DNA of 64,000 nt from Iamia sp. SCSIO 61187 (GTDB lineage Bacteria > Actinomycetota > Acidimicrobiia > Acidimicrobiales > Iamiaceae): assembly GCF_019443745.1 (NCBI RefSeq), contig NZ_CP050948.1, positions 1,054,001 through 1,118,000 on the forward strand, read 5' to 3'. The notes beneath the pieces were generated by a model. It worked only from the letters and a program-made list of their open reading frames with translations. It was not told where the DNA came from and did not search any database. The first letter of the stretch is position 1. Every line of letters begins with the position of its first letter. Both the position numbers and the translations under genes were made by a program. This document shows positions 8,250 to 16,341 of the stretch, piece after piece.

Positions 8250-9140
8250 ATGGACGAGCAGGACCAGCTGGCCGCCCGCTTCGAGGCCGATCGGGCCCAC
8301 CTGCGGGCCGTCGCCTACCGCATGCTCGGCTCGGTCACCGAGGCCGAGGACGCCGTGCAGGAGGCGTGGTTCCGGCTGAGCCGGAGCGACACGTCCGAGG
8401 TCACCAACCTCACCGGCTGGCTGACGACCGTCGTCAGCCGGGTCTGCCTCGACGCCCTGCGCGCCCGCCGGGCCCGGCCGGAGCAGGCCCTGACCGAGCG
8501 GATGCCCGACCCGGTCGTCAACCGGTTGGACCCCGACGACCAGGGTGACCCGGCCCACGAGGCGGTGCTCGCCGACGGGGTCGGGCTCGCCCTGCTGGTC
8601 GTGCTCGACTCCCTGGCGCCGCCCGAGCGGCTCGCCTACGTCCTGCACGACATGTTCGGCCTGCCCTTCGACGAGATCGCCCCGATGGTCGACCGGACAC
8701 CGGCCGCGACCCGGCAGCTGGCCAGCCGGGCCCGACGCCGCATCCAGGGTCGACCGGTGGCGCCCGTGGGGGCGATCAGCGAGCAACGTGCGGTGGTCGA
8801 GGCCTTCCTCGCCGCCTCTCGCGACGGGGACTTCGACCGGCTCGTCGCCCTGCTGGACCCCGACGTGGTCCTGCGGGCCGATCGCGGTGCCGGTGCGCTG
8901 CACGTGGTGGAGGGGTCCGAGACGGTGGCGAGCGAGGCCCTGCTGTTCCGCAGGAGCGCGGGCCCCGAGGTGCGGGCCGAGACGGCGCTGGTCAACGGTG
9001 CCGTCGGGATCGTCGCCTCCCGGGACGGGGCGCCGCTCTCCGTGCTGTCCTTCCTCGTGGTGGACGGCCGCATCGCGTCGATCGACATCCTCGCCCACAG
9101 GGAGCGCCTGGCGACCCTGGACCTCGCCGGTCTGGCCTAG
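8250..9140 (+). CDS. ECF RNA polymerase sigma factor, SigJ/ECF41-like, with SnoaL-type C-terminal domain
   Basis: 296 residues. Region sigma-2 covers about 8-75 (AYRMLGSVTEAEDAVQEAWF, then GWLTTVVSRVCLDALR) and sigma-4 about 110-165 (SLAPPERLAYVLHDMFGLPF, then a helix-turn-helix). From about 185 a fused NTF2/SnoaL-like domain follows, as in SigJ and ECF41 proteins where it tunes sigma activity in place of an anti-sigma factor. The WLPEP linker of ECF41 is only loosely represented (MPDPV). A matching promoter lies just upstream. Its stop overlaps the convergent alanine dehydrogenase stop by 4 nt. Confidence 0.9.
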   Translation: MDEQDQLAARFEADRAHLRAVAYRMLGSVTEAEDAVQEAWFRLSRSDTSEVTNLTGWLTTVVSRVCLDALRARRARPEQALTERMPDPVVNRLDPDDQGDPAHEAVLADGVGLALLVVLDSLAPPERLAYVLHDMFGLPFDEIAPMVDRTPAATRQLASRARRRIQGRPVAPVGAISEQRAVVEAFLAASRDGDFDRLVALLDPDVVLRADRGAGALHVVEGSETVASEALLFRRSAGPEVRAETALVNGAVGIVASRDGAPLSVLSFLVVDGRIASIDILAHRERLATLDLAGLA

Positions 9141-10273
9141 GCGCGGAGCGCCTCGGCGAGCGGGGCGTGCGGCTTGCCGAGCGCCTCGGCCACGGCCTCG
9201 TTGACCACCCGCCCGCCGAGCGTGTTCACGCCGAGGGCGAGGGCCGGGTCCTCGGTCACGGCGGCGGCGACGCCGTCGCGGGCCAGCTCGGCCAGGTAGG
9301 GGAGGGTGACGTTGGTGAGGGCGTAGGTCGACGTGTGGGGCACGGCCCCGGGCATGTTGCCGACGGCGTAGTGGATGACGCCGTGGACCTCGAAGGTCGG
9401 ATCGTGGTGCGTCGTCTCGTGCGAGGTGGCGATGCACCCACCCTGGTCGATGGCGATGTCGACGATCACCGACCCGGGTCGCATGGCCCGGACCAGGTCC
9501 TCGTCGACGATGACGGGGGCCTTCCCGCCGGCGACGAGGACGGCGCCGATCACGAGGTCGGCCTCCTCGACCGCCCGCTCGACCTGGCCCCGGTTCGACG
9601 CCAGGGTGGTGATCCGGCCCATCTGGATCTGGTCGATGAACCGCAGGCGGTCGACGTTGCGGTCGAGCAGGTCGACCTCGGCCTCGAGGCCGGCCGCCAT
9701 CCAGGCCGCGTTCCACCCCACGTTGCCGGCGCCGAGCACCACGACCCGGGCCGGCCGGACGCCCGGGGCGCCGCCCATGAGGACGCCCCGCCCGCCGTTG
9801 TGGCGCTCGAGGAAGTGGGCGCCGACCTGCACCGACATGCGCCCGGCGACCTCGCTCATGGGGGCGAGCAGCGGCAGGGCGCCGTCGGCGGTCTGGACCG
9901 TCTCGTAGGCGATGCCGGTCGTGCCGGCGGCGAGGAGGGCGTCGCCCACCTCCGGGTAGGCGGCCAGGTGCAGGTAGGTGAACAGCACCAGGTCGTCGCG
10001 GAGGAGGTCCAGCTCGGCGCCCTGGGGCTCCTTGACCTTGCACACCAGCCCGGCCCGCCCCCACACGTCCTCGGCCGTCGCGACCACCTCGGCCCCGACC
10101 CGCCGGTACGCCTCGTCGGCGATGCCCGCGCCCGCTCCCGCACCGGCCTGGACGAGCACGGTGACGCCGTGACCGTTCAGCTCCCGGACGCCGTCGGGGG
10201 TGAGGGCCACGCGGTGCTCGTCCGGCTTGACCTCGGTCGGCACGCCCACGACCAGCGGCTCCCGGTGCGTCAC
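9137..10273 (-). CDS. ald: Alanine dehydrogenase
   Basis: 378 residues, normal length. Opening VGVPTEVKPDEHRVALTP is the family signature; substrate/catalytic residues sit in CKVKEPQ (Lys near 78), LFTYLHLA (His near 97) and DIAIDQGG (Asp near 272); the NAD-binding Rossmann motif is VLGAGNVGWNAA near 178. It interconverts L-alanine and pyruvate plus ammonia with NAD. The GTG start overlaps the stop of the acyl-CoA synthetase gene (GTGA), so it is translated from the same message, an unusual pairing with a fatty-acid ligase. Confidence 0.93.
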   Translation of the reverse strand: MTHREPLVVGVPTEVKPDEHRVALTPDGVRELNGHGVTVLVQAGAGAGAGIADEAYRRVGAEVVATAEDVWGRAGLVCKVKEPQGAELDLLRDDLVLFTYLHLAAYPEVGDALLAAGTTGIAYETVQTADGALPLLAPMSEVAGRMSVQVGAHFLERHNGGRGVLMGGAPGVRPARVVVLGAGNVGWNAAWMAAGLEAEVDLLDRNVDRLRFIDQIQMGRITTLASNRGQVERAVEEADLVIGAVLVAGGKAPVIVDEDLVRAMRPGSVIVDIAIDQGGCIATSHETTHHDPTFEVHGVIHYAVGNMPGAVPHTSTYALTNVTLPYLAELARDGVAAAVTEDPALALGVNTLGGRVVNEAVAEALGKPHAPLAEALRA

Positions 10274-11874
10274 GGCGCCGCCTCGAAGAGGGTGCGGGCG
10301 GCGGGGTAGTCGGCCTTGCCCGACGGCATCCGGGGCACGGTCGCGACGGTGACGATGCGGCGCGGCAGCTTGTAGGAGGCCAGCTGGGAGCGGGCCGCGG
10401 CCACCAGCTCCTCGTCGGCGACGGAGTCGTCGGTCTTGGCGACCACGGCCGCCACCCGCTGGCCGAAGCGCTCGTCGGCGACGCCGAACACGAGGCAGTC
10501 CTCGACGGCGGGGAGGGCCTTGAAGACCTCCTCGACCTCCTCGGGGAAGACCTTCTCGCCGGCGGTGTTGATGCACTGCGAGCCCCGGCCGAGCAGGGTG
10601 AGCGAGCCGTCGGCGGCGACGGTGGCCCAGTCGCCCGGGAGCGTGTAGCGGACGCCGTCGATGACCCGGAACGTCGCCGCCGTCTTGGCCTCGTCCTTGA
10701 AGTAGCCGGCCGCCCCACCGGGGAGGGCCACGATGCCGGGCTCGTCGCTGCCGGGCTCGATGGCGCGGTCGTCCTCGGCGAAGACCTTGACCCCCGGCCC
10801 GGGCACGAAGGTGCCGGTCGGGGCGACGTTGCCGGCGACCGAGATCGACATGCCCATCGAGCCCTCGCTGGCGGCGATGAGGTCGAGGATGGCGGCGCCC
10901 GGCAGGTGGCGCAGGAGGCCCTCCTTCACCTCGGTCGAGAACATGGCGCCGGCCGAGGCCAGCATCGTCACCGAACCCAGGTCGCGCCCGTCGGGGCGCT
11001 CGTCGAGGGCGCGGAGCATGGGGCGGGCGAAGGCGTCGCCGACGACGATGATCGACGCCACCCGCTCCCGCTCGACCACGTCCCACAGCTCCTCGAGGTC
11101 GAGGCTCCGGCTCTCGAGCAGGGCCAGGCACCCGCCGAACAGGAGGGTGGGGAGGGCGGCCATGCCCATGGCGGTGTTGTGCATGAGCGGCGGGGCGGCG
11201 AGCGACACGAACGGGCGCCCCTCCTCCTGGGCACGCACGGCGAGGGCGACGGCGCCCCCCGGGGTCGTGCACGGCGCCTCGCCGATGAGCGGCGGGATGG
11301 TGGCGAGCAGGTTCTGCACGGTGTCGCCGATCGGGGCCATCACGCCCTTGGGCATGCCGGTGGTCCCCCCGGTGTAGATCAGGGTGATGTCGTCGGGGTC
11401 GCGCTCGATGCGCGCCGCCGGCTCGTGGGCGGCGATGGCGTCCTCGTACCCGACGGCGAGCGGGTGGTGCTCGCCGCCGTCGTCCACCTCGAGCACCAGC
11501 TTCAGCGCCGGCAGCTTCTCCAGCACGTCCCCGAGGTGGGGCCGCAGGCTGCGGTGCAGGACGAGCACCTCGGCGTCGGCGTCGTCGAGCAGGTAGGCGA
11601 GCTCGGTCTCGACGTAGCGGTAGTTCACGTTGAACGGGACGGCCCGGATCTTCAGCGCCGCGAAGTAGCCCTCCATGAACTCGGGGGCGTTGTAGAGCAT
11701 GAGCCCGACCTTCGAGCCCGGCCCCAGCCCGGCGGCCAGGAACGCCGAGGCCAGCCGGCCGGCCCGGTCGTCGAAGTCCCGCCACGATCGCCGGACGTCC
11801 CCCTGGACCAGGGCGGTGGCGTCACCGGCGGCGTCGGCGACCGCCTCCCAGACGGTGGCGTGGTGCATCTCCAC
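10270..11874 (-). CDS. Acyl-CoA synthetase (AMP-forming, FadD-like)
   Basis: 534 residues if started at the GTG at 11874, which has GGAG 8 nt upstream; the next ATG (11868) is two codons in. The P-loop-like AMP-binding motif YTGGTTGMPKGV is near residue 173; GRGSQCINTAGEKVFPEEVE holds the hinge, and PSGKADYP near the end has the catalytic lysine. It activates a fatty or other carboxylic acid to its CoA thioester via an acyl-adenylate. Motif spacing matches the long/medium-chain FadD group. Likely first gene of a two-gene operon with alanine dehydrogenase. Confidence 0.9.
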   Translation of the reverse strand: MEMHHATVWEAVADAAGDATALVQGDVRRSWRDFDDRAGRLASAFLAAGLGPGSKVGLMLYNAPEFMEGYFAALKIRAVPFNVNYRYVETELAYLLDDADAEVLVLHRSLRPHLGDVLEKLPALKLVLEVDDGGEHHPLAVGYEDAIAAHEPAARIERDPDDITLIYTGGTTGMPKGVMAPIGDTVQNLLATIPPLIGEAPCTTPGGAVALAVRAQEEGRPFVSLAAPPLMHNTAMGMAALPTLLFGGCLALLESRSLDLEELWDVVERERVASIIVVGDAFARPMLRALDERPDGRDLGSVTMLASAGAMFSTEVKEGLLRHLPGAAILDLIAASEGSMGMSISVAGNVAPTGTFVPGPGVKVFAEDDRAIEPGSDEPGIVALPGGAAGYFKDEAKTAATFRVIDGVRYTLPGDWATVAADGSLTLLGRGSQCINTAGEKVFPEEVEEVFKALPAVEDCLVFGVADERFGQRVAAVVAKTDDSVADEELVAAARSQLASYKLPRRIVTVATVPRMPSGKADYPAARTLFEAAP

Positions 11875-11971
11875 AGGGACGGCTCCGAGGGACGGCGGCG
11901 GGGGGACGGGCGCCAGCATGCCCTGGCCCCCGTGCCCTCGCTGGCCGGGTTCCCTCGCGGGCGGCCGGTGA

Positions 11972-12046
11972 GTTCAACCAGATGGTTGACAACGGCGGAG
12001 GCCCGGCGTACGGTGACCTGTGTTCAACCGAGCGGTTGAACACAGG
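11972..12046 (+). promoter_or_regulatory. Promoter bracketed by two ArsR-type operators
   Basis: TTGACA (11986-11991), a 17 nt spacer and TACGGT (12009-12014) form a near-consensus promoter. An imperfect inverted repeat (GTTCAACC, 4 nt, GGTTGAC; 11972-11990) overlaps the -35. A perfect one with 13 nt arms (CCTGTGTTCAACC at 12017-12029, its complement at 12034-12046, 4 nt centre) covers the expected transcription start. Both share TTCAACC, so the ArsR encoded downstream probably binds both and represses itself. Confidence 0.75.
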
Positions 12047-12091
12047 AGGACGGTCCGTGCGACGAGCGGAGCATCGCCAGCAGGAGGAACG

Positions 12092-12442
12092 GTGAGCGCA
12101 GACCCGCTCGACCGGGTGTTCTCGGCCCTCGCCGATCCCACCCGACGCGACATCGTGGCCCGGCTCGCCGACGGCGACGCCACGGTCAACGAGCTGGCCG
12201 CCCCCTACGACGTGACCGTCCAGGCGGTGTCCAAGCACCTCAAGGTGCTCGAGGACGCCGGCCTGGTGAGCCGGACGCGGGAGGCCCAGCGCCGCCCCGT
12301 CCACCTCGAGGCGGAGGTGTTCGACCTGATGACCAAGTGGATCGAGCGCTACCGCCGCCAGGCCGAGGAGCGGTACCGCCGCCTCGACGACGTCCTCCGG
12401 TCCATGCCGGACGACGAGACATCCCCCGAGACAACCCACTGA
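12092..12442 (+). CDS. ArsR-family transcriptional repressor
   Basis: 116 residues from the GTG at 12092, which has AGGAGG 4 nt upstream; an in-frame start at 12020 falls inside the operator and is rejected. The winged helix-turn-helix is standard: ALADPTRRDIVARLADGD, then VTVQAVSKHLKVLEDAGLVS. No Cys metal site is present, as in the ArsR group paired with AHSA1-type proteins. The next gene, 14 nt downstream, encodes such a protein; an equivalent fused version lies at 26436-27236. Confidence 0.93.
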   Translation: MSADPLDRVFSALADPTRRDIVARLADGDATVNELAAPYDVTVQAVSKHLKVLEDAGLVSRTREAQRRPVHLEAEVFDLMTKWIERYRRQAEERYRRLDDVLRSMPDDETSPETTH

Positions 12443-12456
12443 CCAGGAGCACCCCC

Positions 12457-12939
12457 GTGACCACCACCACCCACGAGACCACCATCGAGTCCGACCCCAC
12501 CGTCCCGCTCGTGCGCATCGTGCGCGAGTTCGACGCCCCCGTGGCCAAGGTCTTCAAGGCCCACGCCGACCCCGACCTGTTCGCCCGCTGGATCGGCCCC
12601 GACGACGGCCGCATGACCATCGACCACCACGACTTCCGCACCGGCGGCTCGTACCGGTACGTCCACGCCGGCGAGGACGACGAGGCCGCCTTCCGCGGCA
12701 CGTTCCACGAGGTCCGGCCCGACGAGCTCATCGTCCAGACGTTCACCTACGAGGGGATGCCCGACGGCGTGGCCCTCGAGAAGATCTGGTTCGAGGACAT
12801 CGGCGACGGCCGGACCCGCCTGACGTCGACGTCGCTGGTCGACTCCTTCGAGGGGCGCGACGCCTTCGTGGCCAGCGGCATGGAGGCGGGCGTGGTCCAG
12901 GGCTTCGCCCGGCTCGACGCGATCCTCGCCGAGGCCTGA
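12457..12939 (+). CDS. SRPBCC / AHSA1-like ligand-binding protein
   Basis: 160 residues from GTG with AGGAG 7 nt upstream. The START/Bet v1-like fold is recognisable from VRIVREFDAPVAKVFKAHADP, LFARWIGPDDG, RTGGSYRY and GGSYRYVH, followed by WFEDIGDGRTRLTSTS. Such proteins bind a hydrophobic ligand in a deep cavity; some act as cyclases or co-chaperones, most are uncharacterised. Co-transcription with ArsR suggests that its ligand, or a compound it handles, is the inducer. Confidence 0.9.
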   Translation: MTTTTHETTIESDPTVPLVRIVREFDAPVAKVFKAHADPDLFARWIGPDDGRMTIDHHDFRTGGSYRYVHAGEDDEAAFRGTFHEVRPDELIVQTFTYEGMPDGVALEKIWFEDIGDGRTRLTSTSLVDSFEGRDAFVASGMEAGVVQGFARLDAILAEA

Positions 12940-13111
12940 GCGTGCCGCCCCGCCCCCTCGGCGGTCGCCCCCCGTCGCCTCGTCGAGTGGTTGGGTGGGC
13001 CGATGGGGTGGCCCGAGCGCAGCGAGGTCCCGCCGGGGACGCCCGAGAGGCAGCGGGGCACCCGCACGGCGCGGCCGGAGACGGTCGAGGAGCAGGCGGG
13101 GCTGACGACGC

Positions 13112-13138
13112 GACGGAAGGGGTCAGACCCCTTCCGTC
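13112..13138. repeat. Palindromic repeat, GGGGTC-core type
   Basis: Perfect inverted repeat with 13 nt arms (GACGGAAGGGGTC) around a single A. It abuts the stop codon of the 13139-13561 gene between two convergent genes, so it can fold as a bidirectional terminator. The same arm style recurs at 25440, 36267, 41984 and 54951. The remaining 170 nt back to 12940 hold nothing recognisable. Confidence 0.75.
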
Positions 13139-13561
13139 TCACAGCTTGGAGTAGTCGACCGTGCGCCAGGTCTCGGGCGTGAGGACCAGGGCGGTGTCGT
13201 CGCCCCCGTCACCGGTGGAGGCGACGTACGCCTCGCCCCCCTCGGGGCCGAGGTACCGCGAGGCGATGGCCACCCGCTGCTCGTGGGTCGCCTCGGTGAA
13301 GGCGACCGGGCCCTCGACGGTGACGTAGGCGTAGGGGTACTCCTCCCGCTGGACGCAGAGCGAGGCCCGACCGGCGGACCGGAGAGCCTTGGCCTTCAGG
13401 CTGTCGGTCTCGGTCGTGAGCTCGACCACCCCGTCCCGGAACCGGTACCAGACCGGTGCCGTCAACGGGGGGCCGTCGGGGCGTTCGACGGCGAGCACCC
13501 CCACGTGCAGGTCGGCGAGGAAGGCCTCGCGCTCGGACGGGGACATCGACAGCTGGCCCAT
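13139..13561 (-). CDS. PPOX-class F420/FMN-dependent enzyme (pyridoxamine oxidase-like fold)
   Basis: 140 residues, ATG start with GGAG upstream. The split beta-barrel sequence (VGVLAVERPDGPPLTAPVWY near 20-39, then TTETDSLKAKALRSAGRASL) matches the small flavin/deazaflavin oxidoreductases often annotated TIGR03618 F420-dependent. It probably reduces a small hydrophobic compound with F420H2 or FMN. Its upstream region carries a hairpin (13581-13610) and tandem repeats, and it is divergent from the GNAT gene. Confidence 0.87.
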   Translation of the reverse strand: MGQLSMSPSEREAFLADLHVGVLAVERPDGPPLTAPVWYRFRDGVVELTTETDSLKAKALRSAGRASLCVQREEYPYAYVTVEGPVAFTEATHEQRVAIASRYLGPEGGEAYVASTGDGGDDTALVLTPETWRTVDYSKL

Positions 13562-13580
13562 GTGTTGCTCCTCTGTCAGG

Positions 13581-13610
13581 CGACCACGGCGCGCACGTGC
13601 GCCGCGGTCG
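13581..13610. repeat. Hairpin upstream of the PPOX gene
   Basis: Inverted repeat CGACCACGGCGC (13581-13592) against 13599-13610 with a 6 nt loop and one mismatch. It lies 20 nt before the start codon of the leftward gene, so it would fold in the 5' leader of that mRNA. Confidence 0.5.
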
Positions 13611-13646
13611 TGGGGGTGGTGGGTTCGGCGGCGTCATCCGCGGTTT

Positions 13647-13763
13647 CCGTTCGCGCCAGGCGACACGCCTGGCCGGGAGCGGTGTCAGAACGGCGTCGGC
13701 CGCATCGACCGCCGTTCTGGTCGCGCCAGGCGACATCGGTGTCCGGTCGCGGTGTCAGAACGG
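13647..13763. repeat. Two tandem 47-52 nt repeat units
   Basis: Unit 1 (13647-13693) and unit 2 (13712-13763) share CCGTTC, GCGCCAGGCGACA and GCGGTGTCAGAACGG. In unit 2 the ends CCGTTCT and AGAACGG are complementary, so each unit can form a stem. They sit in a divergent intergenic region, unlike the other palindromes here, which lie at convergent ends. No coding capacity is evident. Confidence 0.6.
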
Positions 13764-13839
13764 TGCTGATGGTCGGAGCCAAGCCCCCGGACGACGACCA
13801 GTGTGACACTGACGTCCACGGTACCGAAGGTCCCGTCGC

Positions 13840-13845
13840 TACCGT
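13840..13845 (+). promoter_or_regulatory. -10 box (TACCGT) of a probable leaderless transcript
   Basis: TACCGT ends 8 nt before the GTG at 13854; no ribosome binding site lies between. It decides the start over an in-frame GTG at 13803, which would lie upstream of this promoter. Confidence 0.5.
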
Positions 13846-13853
13846 TCGCGCCC

Positions 13854-14345
13854 GTGACGACGATCCGTCGGGCGGCACCGGGAGACGCCGAGCCCATCGC
13901 CCGCGTCTGGTACGAGGCGTGGAGCGACGGCCACACCGGGCACGTCCCCGACGGACTGCTGGCGCACCGTCGGCCCGAGCACTTCGCCCGGCGGGCCGTC
14001 GACCGGGTGGAGCAGAGCTGGGTCGCCGAGATCGACGGCGAGGTCGTCGGGTTCGTGACGGTCGAGGGCGACGAGCTCGAGCAGATCTTCGTCCTGCGCC
14101 GGGCCCGCGGCACCGGCGTGGCCACCGACCTCCTCCGCGTCGGGGAGGACGCCATCCACGCCGCCGGCCACGAGGTCGCATGGCTGGCCGTGGTGGCCGG
14201 GAACGCCCGGGCCCGGGCCTTCTACGAGCGCCAGGGCTGGGTCGACGCCGGCGAGGTGGCCTACGAGGCCGGGACCGACGACGGCACCTTCATCGTGCCC
14301 TGCCGCCGCTACGAGTCGCGTCAGCCCGGAGCGCCCCGGAGGTAG
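13854..14345 (+). CDS. GNAT-family N-acetyltransferase
   Basis: 163 residues from the GTG behind the -10 box. The GNAT fold is clear: VTTIRRAAPGDAEPIARVWYEAW at the start (beta1-alpha1), EQIFVLRRARGTGVATDLL near 78-96 with the acetyl-CoA pyrophosphate loop RARGTG, and VVAGNARARAFYERQGW near 115-131. It transfers an acetyl group from acetyl-CoA to an unknown amine. Its last 25 nt overlap a leftward gene remnant. Confidence 0.9.
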   Translation: MTTIRRAAPGDAEPIARVWYEAWSDGHTGHVPDGLLAHRRPEHFARRAVDRVEQSWVAEIDGEVVGFVTVEGDELEQIFVLRRARGTGVATDLLRVGEDAIHAAGHEVAWLAVVAGNARARAFYERQGWVDAGEVAYEAGTDDGTFIVPCRRYESRQPGAPRR

Positions 14346-14455
14346 GCGAGCACGGCGCGGACCCGGCGGTTGTCGTCGTCGTCGTCGGGGAGCAGGTCGA
14401 GCTTGCTGAAGATCCCGGCCCCGGTGTCGACCCGGTCTGAGGCGGCGGCCAGCCG
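14321..14455 (-). pseudogene. Remnant of a leftward gene (C-terminal fragment)
   Basis: About 44 codons ending in TGA read as a natural, GC3-rich protein end (DRVDTGAGIFSKLDLLPD, an Asp run, RRVRAVLAYLRG) but no start codon or ribosome site lies upstream before the opposite-strand gene at 14488. I do not recognise the family. It looks like the tail of a deleted gene; chance reading of non-coding DNA is the alternative. Confidence 0.3.
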
Positions 14456-14487
14456 GCCAGGGGCGGCAGACGTGCGAGGCTCGACGC

Positions 14488-15069
14488 ATGACGAGCTTCG
14501 TGGGCACGGCGTCGGACAGCGAGGGCGCGCGGCGCCTCTACGAGGAGGACCTCGCGGGCGACGGGTACGTGATGAACCTCACCCGGGTGTGGGCCCATGC
14601 CCCCGACCTGCTGGACGGCGTGGGTGCCGCCCTCGCCCGGGCGGCGGAGGTCGGCGGGCTGACCTTCCGCCAGCGCGGCGTGCTGGTGTCGGCCGCGGCG
14701 TCGACGCTGGGCGACGCGTACTGCGCCCTCGCCTGGGGCACGCGGCTCGCCGGCGAGGTGGGCCCGGACGCGGCGGCAGGGGTGCTCGCCGGCGACGACA
14801 CCGGTCTCGACGCGAGCGACGCGGCGCTGGCCCGTTGGGCCCGTCGCGTCGCCCGCGACCCGAACGGCGCCACCGTCGCCGACGTCGCGGAGCTCCGGGA
14901 GGCCGGCTTCGACGAGACCCAGATCGTCGCCATCACCGTCTTCGTCGCCCTGCGGCTGGCCTTCTCGACGGTCAACGACGCCCTGGGCGCCCAGCCCGAC
15001 GCCGAGCTGGTCGCTGCCGCCCCCGCCGAGGTCCGGGCCGCGGTGTCGTTCGGTCGCAGCCCGGACTAG
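14488..15069 (+). CDS. Carboxymuconolactone decarboxylase / AhpD-like protein
   Basis: 193 residues. The CMD fold is seen in LTRVWAHAPDLLDGVGAALA, LTFRQRGVLVSAAASTLGDAYCALAWG (about 52-78) and a second helical half. The CxxxxxxH redox pair of AhpD is reduced to a single Cys in DAYCALAWG, so peroxidase activity by disulfide exchange is doubtful. CMD-type proteins are frequent partners of ECF41 sigma factors; the SigJ-like gene lies 6 kb away, which is only suggestive. Its stop overlaps the convergent serine hydrolase stop by 4 nt. Confidence 0.87.
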   Translation: MTSFVGTASDSEGARRLYEEDLAGDGYVMNLTRVWAHAPDLLDGVGAALARAAEVGGLTFRQRGVLVSAAASTLGDAYCALAWGTRLAGEVGPDAAAGVLAGDDTGLDASDAALARWARRVARDPNGATVADVAELREAGFDETQIVAITVFVALRLAFSTVNDALGAQPDAELVAAAPAEVRAAVSFGRSPD

Positions 15070-16289
15070 TCGACCAGGGCCTGGTACACGCCCGCCTGGA
15101 GGTGCCGGCGGAGCGGGTAGGTGGTCGACGGCAGCAGCTGGGTCATGAACACGACCGCCAGCTCCTCGACCGGGTCGATCCAGAACGCGGTGCTGGCGGC
15201 GCCGCCCCAGCCGTACAGGCCGGCCGAGCCGAGGGTCTTGGTCGCGGGCGGGTCCACCAGCACGGAGAAGCCCAGCCCGAAGCCGGTCCCGTCCATGGCC
15301 ACCTCCGAGAACGTGGTCTGGCCCATCTGGTTGAGGGTCCGGCCGTCGACGAGGTGGTTGCTGGCCATCAGGCGCAGGGTGCGGGGTGACAGGAGCCGGA
15401 CCCCGTCGAGGGTGCCGCCGCCGACGAGGAGGTGGCAGAAGCGCAGGTAGTCGTCGGCGGTGCTGACGAGCCCGCCCCCGCCCGAGAGGAACGTCGGGGG
15501 CTGGGCCATGGCCGCGGCCGGGGCGATCGGGACCATCGCGGTGGTGGGGGTGCAGGCGTACAGGACCGAGCACCGGTCGACGTCGGCCTCGGGCGCCGCG
15601 AACCCGGTGTCGACCATGCCCAGGGGCTCGAGGATCCGGGTGCGGAGGAACTCGTCCAGGGCGACGCCGCTGATCCGCTCGACCAGGGCGCCGCACACGT
15701 CGGTCGACATCGAGTAGTTCCAGCGCGTCCCGGGCTCGAACAGCAGCGGCTGCTGGCCCAGGCGGGCGAGGCCCTCGTCGAGGTCGTAGTCGGGCACGCC
15801 GAAGGTGCCGAGCTCGGCCCGCCGGTACAGCTCGTCGACCGGGTGGGCCATCTGGAACCCGTAGGTCAGGCCCGAGGTGTGGGTGAGCATGTGGTGGACG
15901 GTGAGGGGCGTCTCGAGCGGGCGGGTCTCGGGGGCGTCGGCGGTGCCCCCGACCCAGACGCGCAGGTCGGCCAGCTCCGGCAACCAGCGGGTCACCGGGT
16001 TCTCCAGGAGGAAGGCCCCCTCCTCGAACAGCATCATCAGGGCGACCGACGTCAGCGGCTTCGTCATCGAGTAGATGCGGTACAGGGTGTCGGCGGCGAC
16101 CGGGGCGCCGGTCTCGACGTCGGTGCAGCCGTAGAGGTCGCGGTGCACCAGCTCCCCCCGTCGGCTCACGAGGGTCTGGACGCCCGGGATCTTCCCGTCG
16201 TCGACGTAGCGGTGGAGGACGGCGTCGAGGCGGCCGAGGCGGTCGCGGTCGAAGCCGTGGTCGGTGAGGGTGGTCGGCACGGCGGGCAT
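15066..16289 (-). CDS. Beta-lactamase-like serine hydrolase (class C / EstB type)
   Basis: 407 residues, no signal peptide, so cytoplasmic. The nucleophile motif SxxK is SMTK (74-77), the second motif is NYSM (Tyr in the place of YxN), and the third region is YGWGGAAST in place of KTG. This pattern fits esterases and D-amino-acid-type hydrolases of the beta-lactamase fold rather than true beta-lactamases. Substrate unknown; probably an ester or amide. The stop overlaps that of the CMD gene. Confidence 0.9.
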   Translation of the reverse strand: MPAVPTTLTDHGFDRDRLGRLDAVLHRYVDDGKIPGVQTLVSRRGELVHRDLYGCTDVETGAPVAADTLYRIYSMTKPLTSVALMMLFEEGAFLLENPVTRWLPELADLRVWVGGTADAPETRPLETPLTVHHMLTHTSGLTYGFQMAHPVDELYRRAELGTFGVPDYDLDEGLARLGQQPLLFEPGTRWNYSMSTDVCGALVERISGVALDEFLRTRILEPLGMVDTGFAAPEADVDRCSVLYACTPTTAMVPIAPAAAMAQPPTFLSGGGGLVSTADDYLRFCHLLVGGGTLDGVRLLSPRTLRLMASNHLVDGRTLNQMGQTTFSEVAMDGTGFGLGFSVLVDPPATKTLGSAGLYGWGGAASTAFWIDPVEELAVVFMTQLLPSTTYPLRRHLQAGVYQALVD

Positions 16290-16341
16290 CGTCCCAGACG
16301 GGGCCGGGCCGTGCGGGGACGTCCCGCCGCGCCCGGCGGGG

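Noticed and set aside
12020-12091. An earlier in-frame GTG start for the ArsR protein.
   Set aside because: It lies inside the perfect operator, lacks a ribosome site, and adds residues not seen in the family; AGGAGG precedes the GTG at 12092.
15066-16289. True beta-lactamase.
   Set aside because: No signal peptide, and the YxN and KTG motifs are replaced (NYSM, GWGG).
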